A stretch of DNA of 36,495 nucleotides from Sulfurovaceae bacterium (GTDB taxonomy: Bacteria; Campylobacterota; Campylobacteria; Campylobacterales; Sulfurovaceae), in assembly GCA_028714675.1 (NCBI GenBank), contig JAQTLV010000010.1, forward strand, positions 1 to 36,495, read 5' to 3'. Made by a program: the position numbers and the translations under genes. Position 1 is the first letter of the stretch, and each line of letters begins with the position of its first letter. The notes below the pieces were generated by a model. The model was not told the origin of the DNA and searched no databases. It worked only from the letters and a program-made list of their open reading frames with translations. Shown one piece after another: positions 10,151 to 19,392 of this stretch.

Positions 10151-10727
10151 TATTCCACCCATTATAGTATTCTTGGAATTGTTGATTATTTTGTAAAAAA
10201 ATACTGTCTACTTCTTTTGTATATCCAACAATTTTAGCTGGCGAGCCATGTGCTATAGCATAATCTGGAAGATCACTGTTTACAAAACTATTTGCTCCAA
10301 CAATGCATCCCTTGCCTATAGTAACACCATTTGTAATAATTGCTCCGGTGCCAATAAAAGTAAATTTACCTATCTTTACTCTTCCAAGTTTGTAACCTTC
10401 GCTTTCTATACCATTGCATAAAGAGTATTTATAGCCAAATAGTCTTATGCTTATATGTGAACTATGCGTCAATATAGATACTCTCGCCGATATTTGACAT
10501 CCATCATCTATTTCCAATCCAGCGGTACCATCGAGTATGGCATAATGACCAATATAAACATTATTTCCTAAAGTTATCTGTTTTTTATTTACAAAATCAA
10601 CTGTATTGCCAAATCTTGTATTTTTTGCTATATTTCCATTTGGATTGATATAAATGTTATTTAACATTCTTGGTTTATTAATCCATTGAAAAAATCTAGC
10701 CCTAATAAACAATAGTAAGTTTTTCAT
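10143..10727 (-). CDS. Hexapeptide-repeat acyltransferase (WbbJ/maa-like)
   Basis: A 194-residue acyltransferase with left-handed beta-helix repeats from about residue 30 onward, including NNVYIGHYAILDGTAGLEI and KFTFIGTGAIITNGVTIGKG, and a closing HGSPAKIVGY motif at the acetyl-CoA site. The ILTHSSHIS segment has the histidines expected near the active site. It belongs to the WbbJ/maltose-acetyltransferase-like group that O- or N-acetylates sugars during polysaccharide assembly. The start at 10727 has AGGGA 6 nt upstream and overlaps the flippase stop as ATGA. It is one of four hexapeptide acyltransferases in the operon (with PglD, the CatB-like protein and WbpD). Confidence 0.8.
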   Translation of the reverse strand: MKNLLLFIRARFFQWINKPRMLNNIYINPNGNIAKNTRFGNTVDFVNKKQITLGNNVYIGHYAILDGTAGLEIDDGCQISARVSILTHSSHISIRLFGYKYSLCNGIESEGYKLGRVKIGKFTFIGTGAIITNGVTIGKGCIVGANSFVNSDLPDYAIAHGSPAKIVGYTKEVDSIFLQNNQQFQEYYNGWNNE

Positions 10728-11992
10728 TTTATTTCCCTGCATTGTAAAACTTTCAATATCCAAATGATATTATAACCCAATACTAAGCAATTAGAAATTG
10801 TAAAAAATATTAAAGATGTATATACATTTCCTATTTTTATTCCAATATATATTGACAAACTTGTTAATATTATTAAAACAATGCTTACCTTCAAAATCTT
10901 TTTTTGCATTCCAACAAGACTTGGTATAAAAGAAATTGTCGAAACTACCAAATTTAAAAGTATCCAAGGAAAAAGTATCTGAGTATAAACGCCGGCTTCT
11001 CTCCAATTTTCTCCAAATACAAATGCAAAAATTGTAGGCGCAAATGCAACTATAACTATAAGTGGTAAAATTATTTTTTTTATAAATGCCTTTAAAAAGC
11101 GAATTGTAAATCCATAGCTATCTTCATTATTATTATATAGTTCACTTACTTTTTGATTATAAACTTTGGCGCTTGCATTTGAAAGTATCCCCAATGGTGC
11201 AAGAACTATCCTCGTAGCTAAAGCATAAAAACCAACTATATTGACGCCAAAAAATGCAGAAAATAAAAAAGTTGGTACATTTGAAGAGAGGTTATTTAGC
11301 ATAGCATGTGGTGCTTGGAATTTTGGAAAATCAATATATTTTTTAGCCTGATTCATCATAGACTCTTCTGAAATTGATTTTAGTAGCTTTTTATTGTTCA
11401 ACAGTGCTTTAGCCAATCTCATATTAGAAAAAATACTTGAAAGTATTTGCCCGCTCACAAGTCCAGCGGCTCCACTTTTTATAGTTCCTATAGCTATTTG
11501 GGAAATTGCCAAAATAATTGATTTTATTATTGTTGCTTTGGTTATATTAGCATAGTGTTTCTTGCGATTATTCCAATATGTTAGCAAATTAAAAAGTCCT
11601 ATAAAGAATATGGTTAATGGAGCAAACCAAAGCCAAGTTTCAATCTCTTTATTATTAAATAAATTTGCAATTTCTTTGTTCAAAACAGCTACAATCAAAA
11701 AAAGAAAAATGGATATAAAAGCATTTACCAAAAACCCTAAAGCAAAAATATTTATAGCATCTTCATCATCTTTTGGAACCAATATGGCTTGCTCATATCT
11801 AAGCGAAGATACAACACTAAAGAATCCAACAATAGCCACAAAAAGTGCAAATACTCCAAAGTCTTGTGGTGAATAGATACGAGTTAAAATAGGACTAATT
11901 GCAATTGGTATGGCTTGAGCTATAGTCGTACCTGTCATAAGTGTCAATACATTACGACTAAATTCACTTTTTGGTTTTAGTTTATTTATCAT
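10724..11992 (-). CDS. wzx: Wzx-type oligosaccharide flippase
   Basis: A 422-residue polytopic membrane protein with roughly 12 hydrophobic segments and the N-terminal layout of the polysaccharide-transport (Wzx) family: SRNVLTLMTGTTIAQAIPIA then SPILTRIYSPQDFGVFAL. These proteins flip undecaprenyl-diphosphate-linked glycans across the inner membrane. Downstream segments such as FGVNIVGFYALATRIV and VFGENWREAGVY also fit the family. It overlaps the acyltransferase-3 gene stop by 1 bp (TAATG) and the next acyltransferase by 4 bp. No Wzy polymerase or PglK-type ABC flippase is seen nearby, so a Wzx-dependent route is favoured, with polymerisation or transfer genes elsewhere. Confidence 0.82.
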   Translation of the reverse strand: MINKLKPKSEFSRNVLTLMTGTTIAQAIPIAISPILTRIYSPQDFGVFALFVAIVGFFSVVSSLRYEQAILVPKDDEDAINIFALGFLVNAFISIFLFLIVAVLNKEIANLFNNKEIETWLWFAPLTIFFIGLFNLLTYWNNRKKHYANITKATIIKSIILAISQIAIGTIKSGAAGLVSGQILSSIFSNMRLAKALLNNKKLLKSISEESMMNQAKKYIDFPKFQAPHAMLNNLSSNVPTFLFSAFFGVNIVGFYALATRIVLAPLGILSNASAKVYNQKVSELYNNNEDSYGFTIRFLKAFIKKIILPLIVIVAFAPTIFAFVFGENWREAGVYTQILFPWILLNLVVSTISFIPSLVGMQKKILKVSIVLIILTSLSIYIGIKIGNVYTSLIFFTISNCLVLGYNIIWILKVLQCREIK

Positions 11993-13926
11993 TATTTAAA
12001 TATTTGCCTTACAATTTCGTTTGATTGGAGTTTGGCACCTTCAAGATTTAAATGATTATCATCAAAATAAATCAATTTCCCATTGACTATTGCATGACAC
12101 TCTTTATTATCACAAAAAATATTTTGTGTATCAATAATTTTTATATTTTTATACTTTGAAGCAATCCTCTTGACATTATATATAAATTTTTGTTGTCTTT
12201 TTAAAAAACTTTCTTTTGATATGCTACAGTTCAATTTATACGGAAATTTAAAAAATGGTCTTTTTAAACACTCTTCAGGGTAAAACCCCATTTCAGGATT
12301 TTCTAGTACAAAATATAATTCGATATTATTTTGATTAAAATATTTAAATGTTGCTTCTAAATTATCATAAAAATCAACTATTTGAAAATTTTGTCTACTT
12401 ATGTCGCTTTTTTCATTTAACAAAAAACTGCTTTTTGTAGCATATATCTGACCTCTTGATACCCAAATAACTTTTTTTGGTTTTAGTTTTTCTAAAACTT
12501 GATATATGGTCTTATTTTTTTCTTTGATTTTTTTATCCAAGCTACTAATAGTCTCTATAAATGGTGGTATTGCGTTATTTGATATACAAAGAGTTCTATA
12601 TCCATGTTTCAAAATTTCCTTAGAAAGAGCGTCATATATACTATAAGCATGGGAATCGCCGATAAGCACAAAAAATGGCTTCTGCATAGTCTTCATGTTT
12701 GATCTTATATGAGATATATTTGGGTTTTTTCCTGCGATATTTTCAATAATTTTAGTGCCATTCGCATCTTTAAAAGGTGCTCTGTCAAAATATGCATTAT
12801 TTATACTTTTAATATATTCTCTATTTGGCAATCCTCTAGTTTTATAGACATAGTGTGACATTGTGGCAAGCATTAATACAATGACCATTAAAAAAAACAT
12901 AAAGTAATAACTATTTTGTCTTCTGGCTTTTATCTCAATTAATCTATATGTCAAATAAGACAAAACAATGGAAACAAAAGCTATTCCTAGCCCAATATTT
13001 TGCACATCAAGTCCAAAAGTGTATGCATATCCTATGATTGCATAATGCCATAAATAAAGAGGAAAACTAATAAGACCTAAAAAAATCAAAATTATTGAAG
13101 AAAAAATTTGTTCATTTTCTTCGTATAAAAGCAAAAGTATTAAAAAGCCAGTGGATATTGCTATGAAAAATGTTTTAAAGATACTAAATTCTACATTCTC
13201 ATACCCAAATCCTATTGAAATAAAAAAAAATAAATATATTACTGGTTTTAGTTTTTTTATTTGTTTTTTTATATCATATCTATCATTCACAGCAAAAACT
13301 AGTCCACCAAAACACAACTCCCAAAATCTTGATAATGAGTGGTAGAAAGGGTCTACATCTATAAATTGTGGTAGTATCAATAAAGCTATAAATACTATGG
13401 ATAAAGAAGATACTAGTTTAAATTTAAATTTATATAGGATAAAAATTAACATGGGCCAAAAAATGTAAAATTGCTCTTCTATAGACAAAGACCAAAAATG
13501 TAAAAGTGGTTTTTTTGTACTTGCTTCGTCCCAATATCCAGATTCACCAATAAGTCTAAAATTTTCATAAAATAAAGCTGACGATTGTATATGTTTTGCT
13601 AAGCCAACAAATTCTAAAGGAAATAAAAATATATATCCTATAATAAATGAAAATATCAAAACTATAATCATTGCAGGAAAAATTCTTCTTACTCTATTTC
13701 TATAAAATTCTTTAAAGCTAAATGTGCCAGATATCAACTTGGTATATATTATTTGAGTAATAAGAAAACCAGAGAGTACAAAAAATATATCTACGCCCAC
13801 ATATCCAAAAGAAAATTCTTTGGGATATATATGAAATAAAAGCACGAGCAAAATAGCTATGCCACGAAGACCATCTATAGATTTATTATATGCAAGAGAA
13901 TGATTGACAATTGGCAAAAAATTCAT
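11992..13926 (-). CDS. Acyltransferase-3 with C-terminal SGNH domain (OafA-like)
   Basis: A 644-residue two-domain protein. Residues about 10-340 form an acyltransferase-3 domain with some ten membrane helices, opening SIDGLRGIAILLVLLFHIY (active-site His at position 32) and containing FWSLSIEEQFYIFWP. After a linker, residues about 415-640 form an SGNH hydrolase-like domain with GDSHA at 423-427 and the closing D-x-x-H of FDDNHLN at 622-625. OafA-type fusions O-acetylate surface polysaccharides: the membrane part moves the acyl group across the membrane and the extracytoplasmic SGNH part transfers it. The catalytic residues of both domains are present. It starts immediately after the WbpE-like gene (no gap). 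Confidence 0.88.
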   Translation of the reverse strand: MNFLPIVNHSLAYNKSIDGLRGIAILLVLLFHIYPKEFSFGYVGVDIFFVLSGFLITQIIYTKLISGTFSFKEFYRNRVRRIFPAMIIVLIFSFIIGYIFLFPLEFVGLAKHIQSSALFYENFRLIGESGYWDEASTKKPLLHFWSLSIEEQFYIFWPMLIFILYKFKFKLVSSLSIVFIALLILPQFIDVDPFYHSLSRFWELCFGGLVFAVNDRYDIKKQIKKLKPVIYLFFFISIGFGYENVEFSIFKTFFIAISTGFLILLLLYEENEQIFSSIILIFLGLISFPLYLWHYAIIGYAYTFGLDVQNIGLGIAFVSIVLSYLTYRLIEIKARRQNSYYFMFFLMVIVLMLATMSHYVYKTRGLPNREYIKSINNAYFDRAPFKDANGTKIIENIAGKNPNISHIRSNMKTMQKPFFVLIGDSHAYSIYDALSKEILKHGYRTLCISNNAIPPFIETISSLDKKIKEKNKTIYQVLEKLKPKKVIWVSRGQIYATKSSFLLNEKSDISRQNFQIVDFYDNLEATFKYFNQNNIELYFVLENPEMGFYPEECLKRPFFKFPYKLNCSISKESFLKRQQKFIYNVKRIASKYKNIKIIDTQNIFCDNKECHAIVNGKLIYFDDNHLNLEGAKLQSNEIVRQIFK

Positions 13927-15015
13927 CTACAGGCTCTTAACTATATACTCTATCTCTTCATCACTCAAATAAGGATTCATTGGCAAACTAATAATTTCAT
14001 TTGCAATCATTTCTGAAATTGGGAAATCTCCATTTTTGTATCCTAAATAGGCAAAACACTCTTGTAAGTGAAGTGGTAATGGATAGTGAACTGCCGTTGG
14101 AACGCCTAGATTTTTAAGTTTTTCTTGCATTTCATCTCGATTTTTTACTCTAATAGAATACTGTGCAAAAGCACTTGTTCTGTTCTCTTTGATAGAGGGC
14201 AATAAAATATCTTTCTTTGAAGATAAAAGATTTGTATATTTTGATGCAACTTCTTGCCTCAAAGCTAAATCTTTTTTATAGTATTTAAGTTTTACATTCA
14301 AGATCGCAGCTTGAATGGTATCAAGGCGTCCACCCATACCTATATATCTATGATAGTATCTTTTTGTTTGTCCGTGAACTCTTAAGCTTTTTATCTTATC
14401 TGCCAGCTCATCATCATTGACAAATACAGCTCCTCCATCGCCATAGCACCCCAGTGGTTTTGCAGGGAAAAAGCTCGTACATGATATATCACCTAAATTG
14501 CTGTCACTTTTGCATTTATATGTGCTTCCAAAGCTTTGTGCGCCATCTATAATAACTTTTATATTATGCTTTTTGGCAATTGTCATAATCTCATCCATAT
14601 CGCATGGTTGCCCATAAAGTGAAACGGGAATAATCGCTTTTGTTTTGGGGGTAATTGCGGCTTCTATTTTGGCAGAATCTATATTATATGTTTTTTCATC
14701 AATATCAACAAATACAGGAGTTGCACCAACTAGTGCTATTGTTTCAGCAGTTGCTATAAAAGTAAAAGGAGTTGTTATAACCTCATCCCCAGATTTAATA
14801 TCTAAAGCCATCATCGCTAAGAGCAATGCGTCTGTTCCGCTAGAACAAGATATAGCATGTTTTGCGCCAGTAAAAATTTGAAGAGCATTTTCAAGCTCAT
14901 CTATCTCTTCACCCATAATAAAATTACATTTTCTTGCAACTTTTAAAATTGCTGGTTCTATCTCATCTTTATACAACTCATGCTGGTATTGTAAATTTGC
15001 AAAATCTATCTTCAT
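13927..15015 (-). CDS. wbpE: WbpE-like UDP-3-keto-GlcNAcA aminotransferase
   Basis: A 362-residue DegT/DnrJ/EryC1/StrS aminotransferase close to WbpE/WlbC. The opening MKIDFANLQYQHELYKDEIE, SSGTDALLLAMMAL phosphate site and VIIDGAQSFGSTYK aspartate motif are typical. The Schiff-base lysine is K187 in FFPAKPLGCYGDGG, equivalent to K185 of Pseudomonas WbpE. It transfers an amino group from glutamate to C3 of UDP-2-acetamido-3-keto-glucuronate. The ATG at 15015 is preceded by AGGAT. Its position next to WbpD- and WbpB-like genes supports the substrate assignment more strongly than sequence alone. Confidence 0.87.
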   Translation of the reverse strand: MKIDFANLQYQHELYKDEIEPAILKVARKCNFIMGEEIDELENALQIFTGAKHAISCSSGTDALLLAMMALDIKSGDEVITTPFTFIATAETIALVGATPVFVDIDEKTYNIDSAKIEAAITPKTKAIIPVSLYGQPCDMDEIMTIAKKHNIKVIIDGAQSFGSTYKCKSDSNLGDISCTSFFPAKPLGCYGDGGAVFVNDDELADKIKSLRVHGQTKRYYHRYIGMGGRLDTIQAAILNVKLKYYKKDLALRQEVASKYTNLLSSKKDILLPSIKENRTSAFAQYSIRVKNRDEMQEKLKNLGVPTAVHYPLPLHLQECFAYLGYKNGDFPISEMIANEIISLPMNPYLSDEEIEYIVKSL

Positions 15016-15017
15016 TT

Positions 15018-15593
15018 CTATCCTATAACTAATAAATTATTATCAACAATCTTATATTTACTGCCATCAAAACCATCAACTGCTTCATTATTTTCATCAA
15101 ACTCAAGAGTATTGCCAGCTCTACTTGCCCAACCAATTTGTCTAGCTGGAACACCAACCATTAGTGCATAAGGTTTTACATCCTTGTTTATCACAGCACC
15201 GCTGCCAATGAGTGCATATTCTCCTATAGTAACGCCACAAATTATGGTTGCGTTTGCCCCTATAGAGCATCCTTTTTTGAGAAGTGTTTTTTTAAACTCA
15301 TCTCGTCTTGTTATAAATGCTCTTGGATTTGTAACATTGGTAAATACCATTGATGGTCCCAAAAATACATCATCCTCACACTCTACTCCTTCATAAATAG
15401 AAACATTATTTTGTACTTTTACGCCATTGCCTATATTTACATTGGGTCCTACAACACAATTTTGCCCAAAAGAACAATTTTCTCCAATACATGAACCACT
15501 TAATATATGTGAAAAGTGCCAAACCTTTGTATTGTCGCCAATAATTACTCCATCATCAATAAAGGAAGAGGGATGGGTGAAGTAATTTGACAT
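15018..15593 (-). CDS. wbpD: WbpD-like UDP-3-amino-GlcNAcA N-acetyltransferase
   Basis: A 191-residue hexapeptide acyltransferase, the same length as Pseudomonas WbpD. Beta-helix repeats start at [20 protein letters not shown] and run through [20 protein letters not shown]. The family's inserted loop [18 protein letters not shown] follows, then the closing [11 protein letters not shown] motif. WbpD acetylates the 3-amino group to give UDP-2,3-diacetamido-2,3-dideoxyglucuronic acid. The ATG at 15593 overlaps the WbpB-like TGA by one base (TGATG); the ribosome site is weak, so translational coupling is likely. A TTG further upstream would lie inside wbpB. Confidence 0.88.
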   Translation of the reverse strand: MSNYFTHPSSFIDDGVIIGDNTKVWHFSHILSGSCIGENCSFGQNCVVGPNVNIGNGVKVQNNVSIYEGVECEDDVFLGPSMVFTNVTNPRAFITRRDEFKKTLLKKGCSIGANATIICGVTIGEYALIGSGAVINKDVKPYALMVGVPARQIGWASRAGNTLEFDENNEAVDGFDGSKYKIVDNNLLVIG

Positions 15594-16552
15594 CAACCAA
15601 TCACTTTGGAGCAAAATGGATGATAATCGCCACTTAATCCTACAGGAGCAAGGGATCGAATATTTGAAACTATGTTGATAGAATTTCTAGCCTCTTCAAG
15701 CCCAAATCCACCATTATTTAGTATGTGTTTATAACTTGTTGTATGAAGATCTGTAAAACCTTCACTAAATTCAAACTCTTCTCCATTAACTGTGATGCTT
15801 CTAAATGTAGTTTTACCACTCTCTTTAATATCATTTGGAATATAGTCATAATTTACAGAAAGAAACCATCTCACTCTTGCATTTTTAAGCTTCATATATC
15901 CTGCATTGACATCAGCTTGCTTGATGTGAACCACATTATCCTCATTCTCACCAAATATCCAACTAAGCATGTCAAAGAAGTGTACACCTATATTACTAGC
16001 GATTCCACCGCTTTTATCTTCATCGCCTTTCCAACTCTCAAAATACCATTTGCCTCTACTTGTGAGGTAAGTCAAATCTATGTCATAAATCTTATCTGGA
16101 TTTGCTTTAAGCTCTTTGGCAATCTTCTCTTTTAGTGCTATTATAGAATCGTGCAAACGAAGTTGCAGTATATTGTAAACTTTTTTTCCTGTTTCTTTTT
16201 CAATATTAGCAAGATAATCAATATCTTTGGGACTTAGCACAAGTGGTTTTTCACATATGGCATTAGCTCCTATTCTGAGTGTAAACCCTATATGATGTTT
16301 GTGTAGATAATTTGGTGTGGTAATGGCAATATATTCTATTTTATCTTTTTCTTCTCTTTGCCATGTATCCACAAAGCTCTCAAACCTCTCAAACTCTGTA
16401 AAAAAATCAGCTTTTGGGAAATTGCTATCCATGATGCCTATGCCATCATATGGATCAAAAGAGACAACAAGCTCATTGCCAGTCTCTTTAATTGCCTTCA
16501 TATGTCTTGGGGCTATATATCCTGCTGCTCCAATTAAAGCAAAATTTTTCAT
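15593..16552 (-). CDS. wbpB: WbpB/WlbA-like UDP-GlcNAcA 3-dehydrogenase
   Basis: A 319-residue Gfo/Idh/MocA oxidoreductase. The NAD-binding N-terminus opens [19 protein letters not shown], a WbpB hallmark, and the EKP motif is at residues 101-103 ([10 protein letters not shown]). The substrate domain contains [11 protein letters not shown] and [20 protein letters not shown], with the family histidine. The enzyme oxidises C3 of UDP-GlcNAc-uronate to the 3-keto sugar that WbpE aminates. The ATG has GGAG 5 nt upstream. It is separated from the dehydrogenase gene by 31 bp, one of the few gaps in the operon. Confidence 0.88.
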   Translation of the reverse strand: MKNFALIGAAGYIAPRHMKAIKETGNELVVSFDPYDGIGIMDSNFPKADFFTEFERFESFVDTWQREEKDKIEYIAITTPNYLHKHHIGFTLRIGANAICEKPLVLSPKDIDYLANIEKETGKKVYNILQLRLHDSIIALKEKIAKELKANPDKIYDIDLTYLTSRGKWYFESWKGDEDKSGGIASNIGVHFFDMLSWIFGENEDNVVHIKQADVNAGYMKLKNARVRWFLSVNYDYIPNDIKESGKTTFRSITVNGEEFEFSEGFTDLHTTSYKHILNNGGFGLEEARNSINIVSNIRSLAPVGLSGDYHPFCSKVIG

Positions 16553-16583
16553 CTTTTCTCCTATAAATTTATTAAAAAATTAA

Positions 16584-17852
16584 TTATAATTTCCATGTAG
16601 GATTTTTTACAATCCCTTTAACATCTATAATGATTGCATTTCCATGACTCATGCTTTCAAAATTTTCTTTTGAAATATGCTTAAATTTCTCATGTGCAAC
16701 AGCAACAATAATAGAGTCATATTTTTTAGAATTCAATGGAAGTTCATCTAAAAAATTTAATTTTTTAGTCTCTTTGTCGCTTTTATCCACCCAATAATCA
16801 TAAACATCTACATGACACTCGTACTCTTCAAGTTCCTTGATAATATCAAGAACTTTTGAGTTTCTCATATCAGGACAGTCTTCTTTAAATGTAACCCCCA
16901 TAACAAGAATATTCGCACCTTTTAATTTTTTATCCTCTTTTATCATAAATTTAATTGCCTTATCGGCTATCAATTTGCTCATTCCATTATTTATATGTCT
17001 TGCACCAAGAATTAAATTTGGTGTATAGCCCAAAACTTGTGCTTTGTGAGTTAGATAGTATGGATCTACGCCTATACAATGTCCACCAACTAAACCTGGC
17101 TTTAATCTTATAAAGTTCCATTTTGTTCCAGCTGCTTCAAGAACTGCATTTGTATCTATCTTCATTACATCAAAAATCATTGCAAGTTCATTCATGAGAG
17201 CTATGTTTACATCTCTTTGGGTATTTTCTATAACCTTTGCAGCTTCAGCAACTTTGATAGATGGTGCCATGTGTGTGCCTGCAATAATAATAGATTTATA
17301 AAGTTCGTCAACTTTTTTTGCAATATCAGGAGTGCTGCCAGATGTAATTTTGAGTATTTTTGTAACTGTATGCTCTTTGTCGCCAGGATTGATTCTCTCA
17401 GGACTATAACCACAGAAAAAACCGACATTAAATTTAAGTCCGCTTCCTTCTTCTAAAATCGGCACACAAACCTCTTCTGTAACTCCTGGATAAACTGTAC
17501 TTTCATAAATTACTATATCGCCTTGTTTTATCACTTTTGATATACTCTGTGTTGATTTTACGATAGGGGTTAAGTCTGGTTCATTATCATCATTGATAGG
17601 AGTTGGAACAGTTACTATGTATATATTGCATTCCGATGTATCATCAAGGTTTGTACTAAACTTCATGCCATTATCTAAGCACTCTTTTACTTGCTTACTT
17701 GAAAGTTCTAAAGTTCTATCAAATCCGCCAAGCAATTCATCGACTCTATCTTTATTTATGTCAAATCCAACTACTTTATACTTACTGCTAAATGCATGAG
17801 CTAGAGGTAAACCAACATACCCAAGCCCAATTATACATATTTTATCACTCAC
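16584..17852 (-). CDS. UDP-N-acetylhexosamine 6-dehydrogenase, TviB/WbpO type
   Basis: A 422-residue UDP-glucose/GDP-mannose dehydrogenase family enzyme. The NAD site is CIIGLGYVGLPLAHAF near the N-terminus, and the central domain contains YSPERINPGDKEH and KVIENTQRDVNIALMNELA. The catalytic cysteine is C259 in GLVGGHCIGVDPYYLT. The sequence reads much more like TviB and WbpO (UDP-GlcNAc or UDP-GalNAc to the uronic acid) than like glucose dehydrogenases. As first gene of the operon it supplies UDP-GlcNAcA to the WbpB-D-E enzymes. It starts with GTG at 17852, with AAAAGG 5 nt upstream; an overlapping ATG two bases before stops at once. Confidence 0.85.
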   Translation of the reverse strand: MSDKICIIGLGYVGLPLAHAFSSKYKVVGFDINKDRVDELLGGFDRTLELSSKQVKECLDNGMKFSTNLDDTSECNIYIVTVPTPINDDNEPDLTPIVKSTQSISKVIKQGDIVIYESTVYPGVTEEVCVPILEEGSGLKFNVGFFCGYSPERINPGDKEHTVTKILKITSGSTPDIAKKVDELYKSIIIAGTHMAPSIKVAEAAKVIENTQRDVNIALMNELAMIFDVMKIDTNAVLEAAGTKWNFIRLKPGLVGGHCIGVDPYYLTHKAQVLGYTPNLILGARHINNGMSKLIADKAIKFMIKEDKKLKGANILVMGVTFKEDCPDMRNSKVLDIIKELEEYECHVDVYDYWVDKSDKETKKLNFLDELPLNSKKYDSIIVAVAHEKFKHISKENFESMSHGNAIIIDVKGIVKNPTWKL

Positions 17853-17940
17853 ATTTTGCCTTTTAATATAGTGTATTATTTTACAATAATATTTATCATA
17901 AATACTTGATTGTACGGTTTATTTTAAAACCAAAAACAGC

Positions 17941-17993
17941 TTTTATGTGTTTCAACTATACACACTTTATCAACTTAAACACAATTATGTGTT
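17941..17993. promoter_or_regulatory. Paired TGTG dyads between divergent operons
   Basis: In the 202-bp gap between the glycan operon and the malic enzyme gene there are two dyads: TGTGT-N9-ACACA at 17946-17964 and AACACA-N4-TGTGTT at 17978-17993. The word TTATGTGTT also occurs twice in direct orientation (17943 and 17985). This arrangement looks like a regulator binding region, but no known operator consensus is matched with confidence. Either flanking transcript could be the target. Confidence 0.4.
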
Positions 17994-18023
17994 ACTTCAA
18001 GAGTATAACTACAAATAAAAATA

Positions 18024-18029
18024 TATAAT
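18024..18029 (+). promoter_or_regulatory. Candidate -10 box of the malic enzyme gene
   Basis: A TATAAT lies 25 bp before the start codon, followed by a GGGAGA ribosome site. No convincing -35 hexamer is present 16-18 bp upstream, which is common for Campylobacterota promoters. The paired dyads lie 30-80 bp further upstream. Confidence 0.45.
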
Positions 18030-18054
18030 AAATTACTAAAAACGGGAGAATATT

Positions 18055-19332
18055 ATGTCAACTTTTGAACAAGAATCATTAGATTACCATAAAGCAAAAA
18101 ATGAATTTGATACAAACGGTAAAATCGGAACACTTATTACAAAGCCTTGCGATACAGTAAAAGAACTTTCTATGGCATACAGTCCAGGTGTTGCTTACCC
18201 TTGTCTTGAGATAGAAAAAGATATTGGTACTGCATATGATTACACCAACAAAGGCAACCTTGTAGCTGTTATCTCTGATGGAACTGCGGTACTGGGTCTT
18301 GGCGATATTGGTCACCTTGCTGGCAAACCTGTTATGGAAGGAAAATGTGTACTATTTAAATCATTTGCCAAAGTTGATGCTGTAGATATAGAGTTAAATA
18401 CAAAAGACACTGAAGAGATAATAAGAACAGTTGCAGCAATTGCTGATACATTCGGAGGAATCAACCTTGAAGACATCAGCGCTCCAAGATGTTTTGAGAT
18501 TGAAGAGAGATTAAAAGAAATCTGTAATGTACCTGTATTTCATGATGATCAACATGGAACAGCAGTTATCACAACAGCTGGACTTATAAATGTTCTTGAT
18601 ATGAGCGGCAAGAAAGCCGAGGATTTAAAAGTAGTAGTTATTGGCGCAGGAGCTAGTGGCATAGCTTGTGCGAATATGTATAAACTACTTGGTGTAAAAA
18701 ATATAACCATGCTTGATTCAAAAGGTGTTATACATACTGGTAGAACAGATCTTAATGAACAAAAAAAGGCTTATGCTATTGACACAGAAGATAGAACGCC
18801 ACAAGATGCAGCAAAAAATGCAGATATGATTCTTGGTCTTTCTGGACCTGAGCAAATCACAAAAGAGATGGTTGCTTCTATGGCTGCTAATCCTATCATA
18901 TTTGCATGTGCAAACCCAACGCCTGAAATCATGCCAGATATTGCAAAATCAGTTAGAGATGATTTAATCATAGGAACTGGCAGAAGTGACTTTGCAAATC
19001 AAGTAAACAATGTTTTAGGCTTTCCATTTATATTTCGTGGTGCACTTGATGTAAGAGCAACAAAAATTACTGAAAATATGAAAATGGCGGCTTCAAAAGC
19101 TTTAGCAGCACTTGCAAAAGAACCAACACCAGATTATGTTGCAAAAGCTCATGGTAGAACTGATATGACTTATGGTCCAGAATATATTATACCTTCGCCA
19201 TTTGATAAAAGACTTATGGAGTGGGTATCTTATGCTGTAGCTGAGACTGCAATTGCAGATGGTGTTGCAGGTGTGAAAGACTTTGATATGATAGCATACA
19301 AAGAAAGACTAAAAAGACTTGCAAATTCTTAA
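18055..19332 (+). CDS. Malic enzyme (NAD(P)-dependent, short form)
   Basis: A 425-residue decarboxylating malate dehydrogenase. The N-terminal domain has AYSPGVAYPCLEIEKD and the catalytic-lysine/metal region around LGDIGHLAGKPVMEGK. VPVFHDDQHGTAVIT carries the metal-binding acidic residues. The NAD(P)-binding domain has VVIGAGASGIACANMYKLLG, and the family C-terminal IFACANPTPEI motif is present. It converts malate to pyruvate and CO2 with reduction of NAD(P). Unlike the 759-residue E. coli MaeB it lacks the C-terminal phosphotransacetylase-like domain, as is normal for this short class. It is monocistronic, with a GGGAGA site 7 nt upstream and a strong terminator behind it. Confidence 0.9.
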   Translation: MSTFEQESLDYHKAKNEFDTNGKIGTLITKPCDTVKELSMAYSPGVAYPCLEIEKDIGTAYDYTNKGNLVAVISDGTAVLGLGDIGHLAGKPVMEGKCVLFKSFAKVDAVDIELNTKDTEEIIRTVAAIADTFGGINLEDISAPRCFEIEERLKEICNVPVFHDDQHGTAVITTAGLINVLDMSGKKAEDLKVVVIGAGASGIACANMYKLLGVKNITMLDSKGVIHTGRTDLNEQKKAYAIDTEDRTPQDAAKNADMILGLSGPEQITKEMVASMAANPIIFACANPTPEIMPDIAKSVRDDLIIGTGRSDFANQVNNVLGFPFIFRGALDVRATKITENMKMAASKALAALAKEPTPDYVAKAHGRTDMTYGPEYIIPSPFDKRLMEWVSYAVAETAIADGVAGVKDFDMIAYKERLKRLANS

Positions 19333-19355
19333 TCAAATCAATTTTTAAATTATTT

Positions 19356-19383
19356 ATCCCGAATTTTATTTCGGGATTTTCAT
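19356..19383. terminator. Intrinsic terminator between malic enzyme and TOBE gene
   Basis: An 8-bp perfect stem (ATCCCGAA at 19356-19363 with TTCGGGAT at 19370-19377), a 6-nt loop and a short T-rich tail on the plus strand. It lies between convergent genes and may serve both, though the T-rich tail is better on the plus strand. Confidence 0.8.
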
Positions 19384-19392
19384 TTATAGTTA

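Noticed and set aside
12000-12900. SGNH part of the acyltransferase considered as a separate esterase gene
   Set aside because: The reading frame is continuous with the acyltransferase-3 domain without a start site between them, and this fusion is a known OafA-like architecture.
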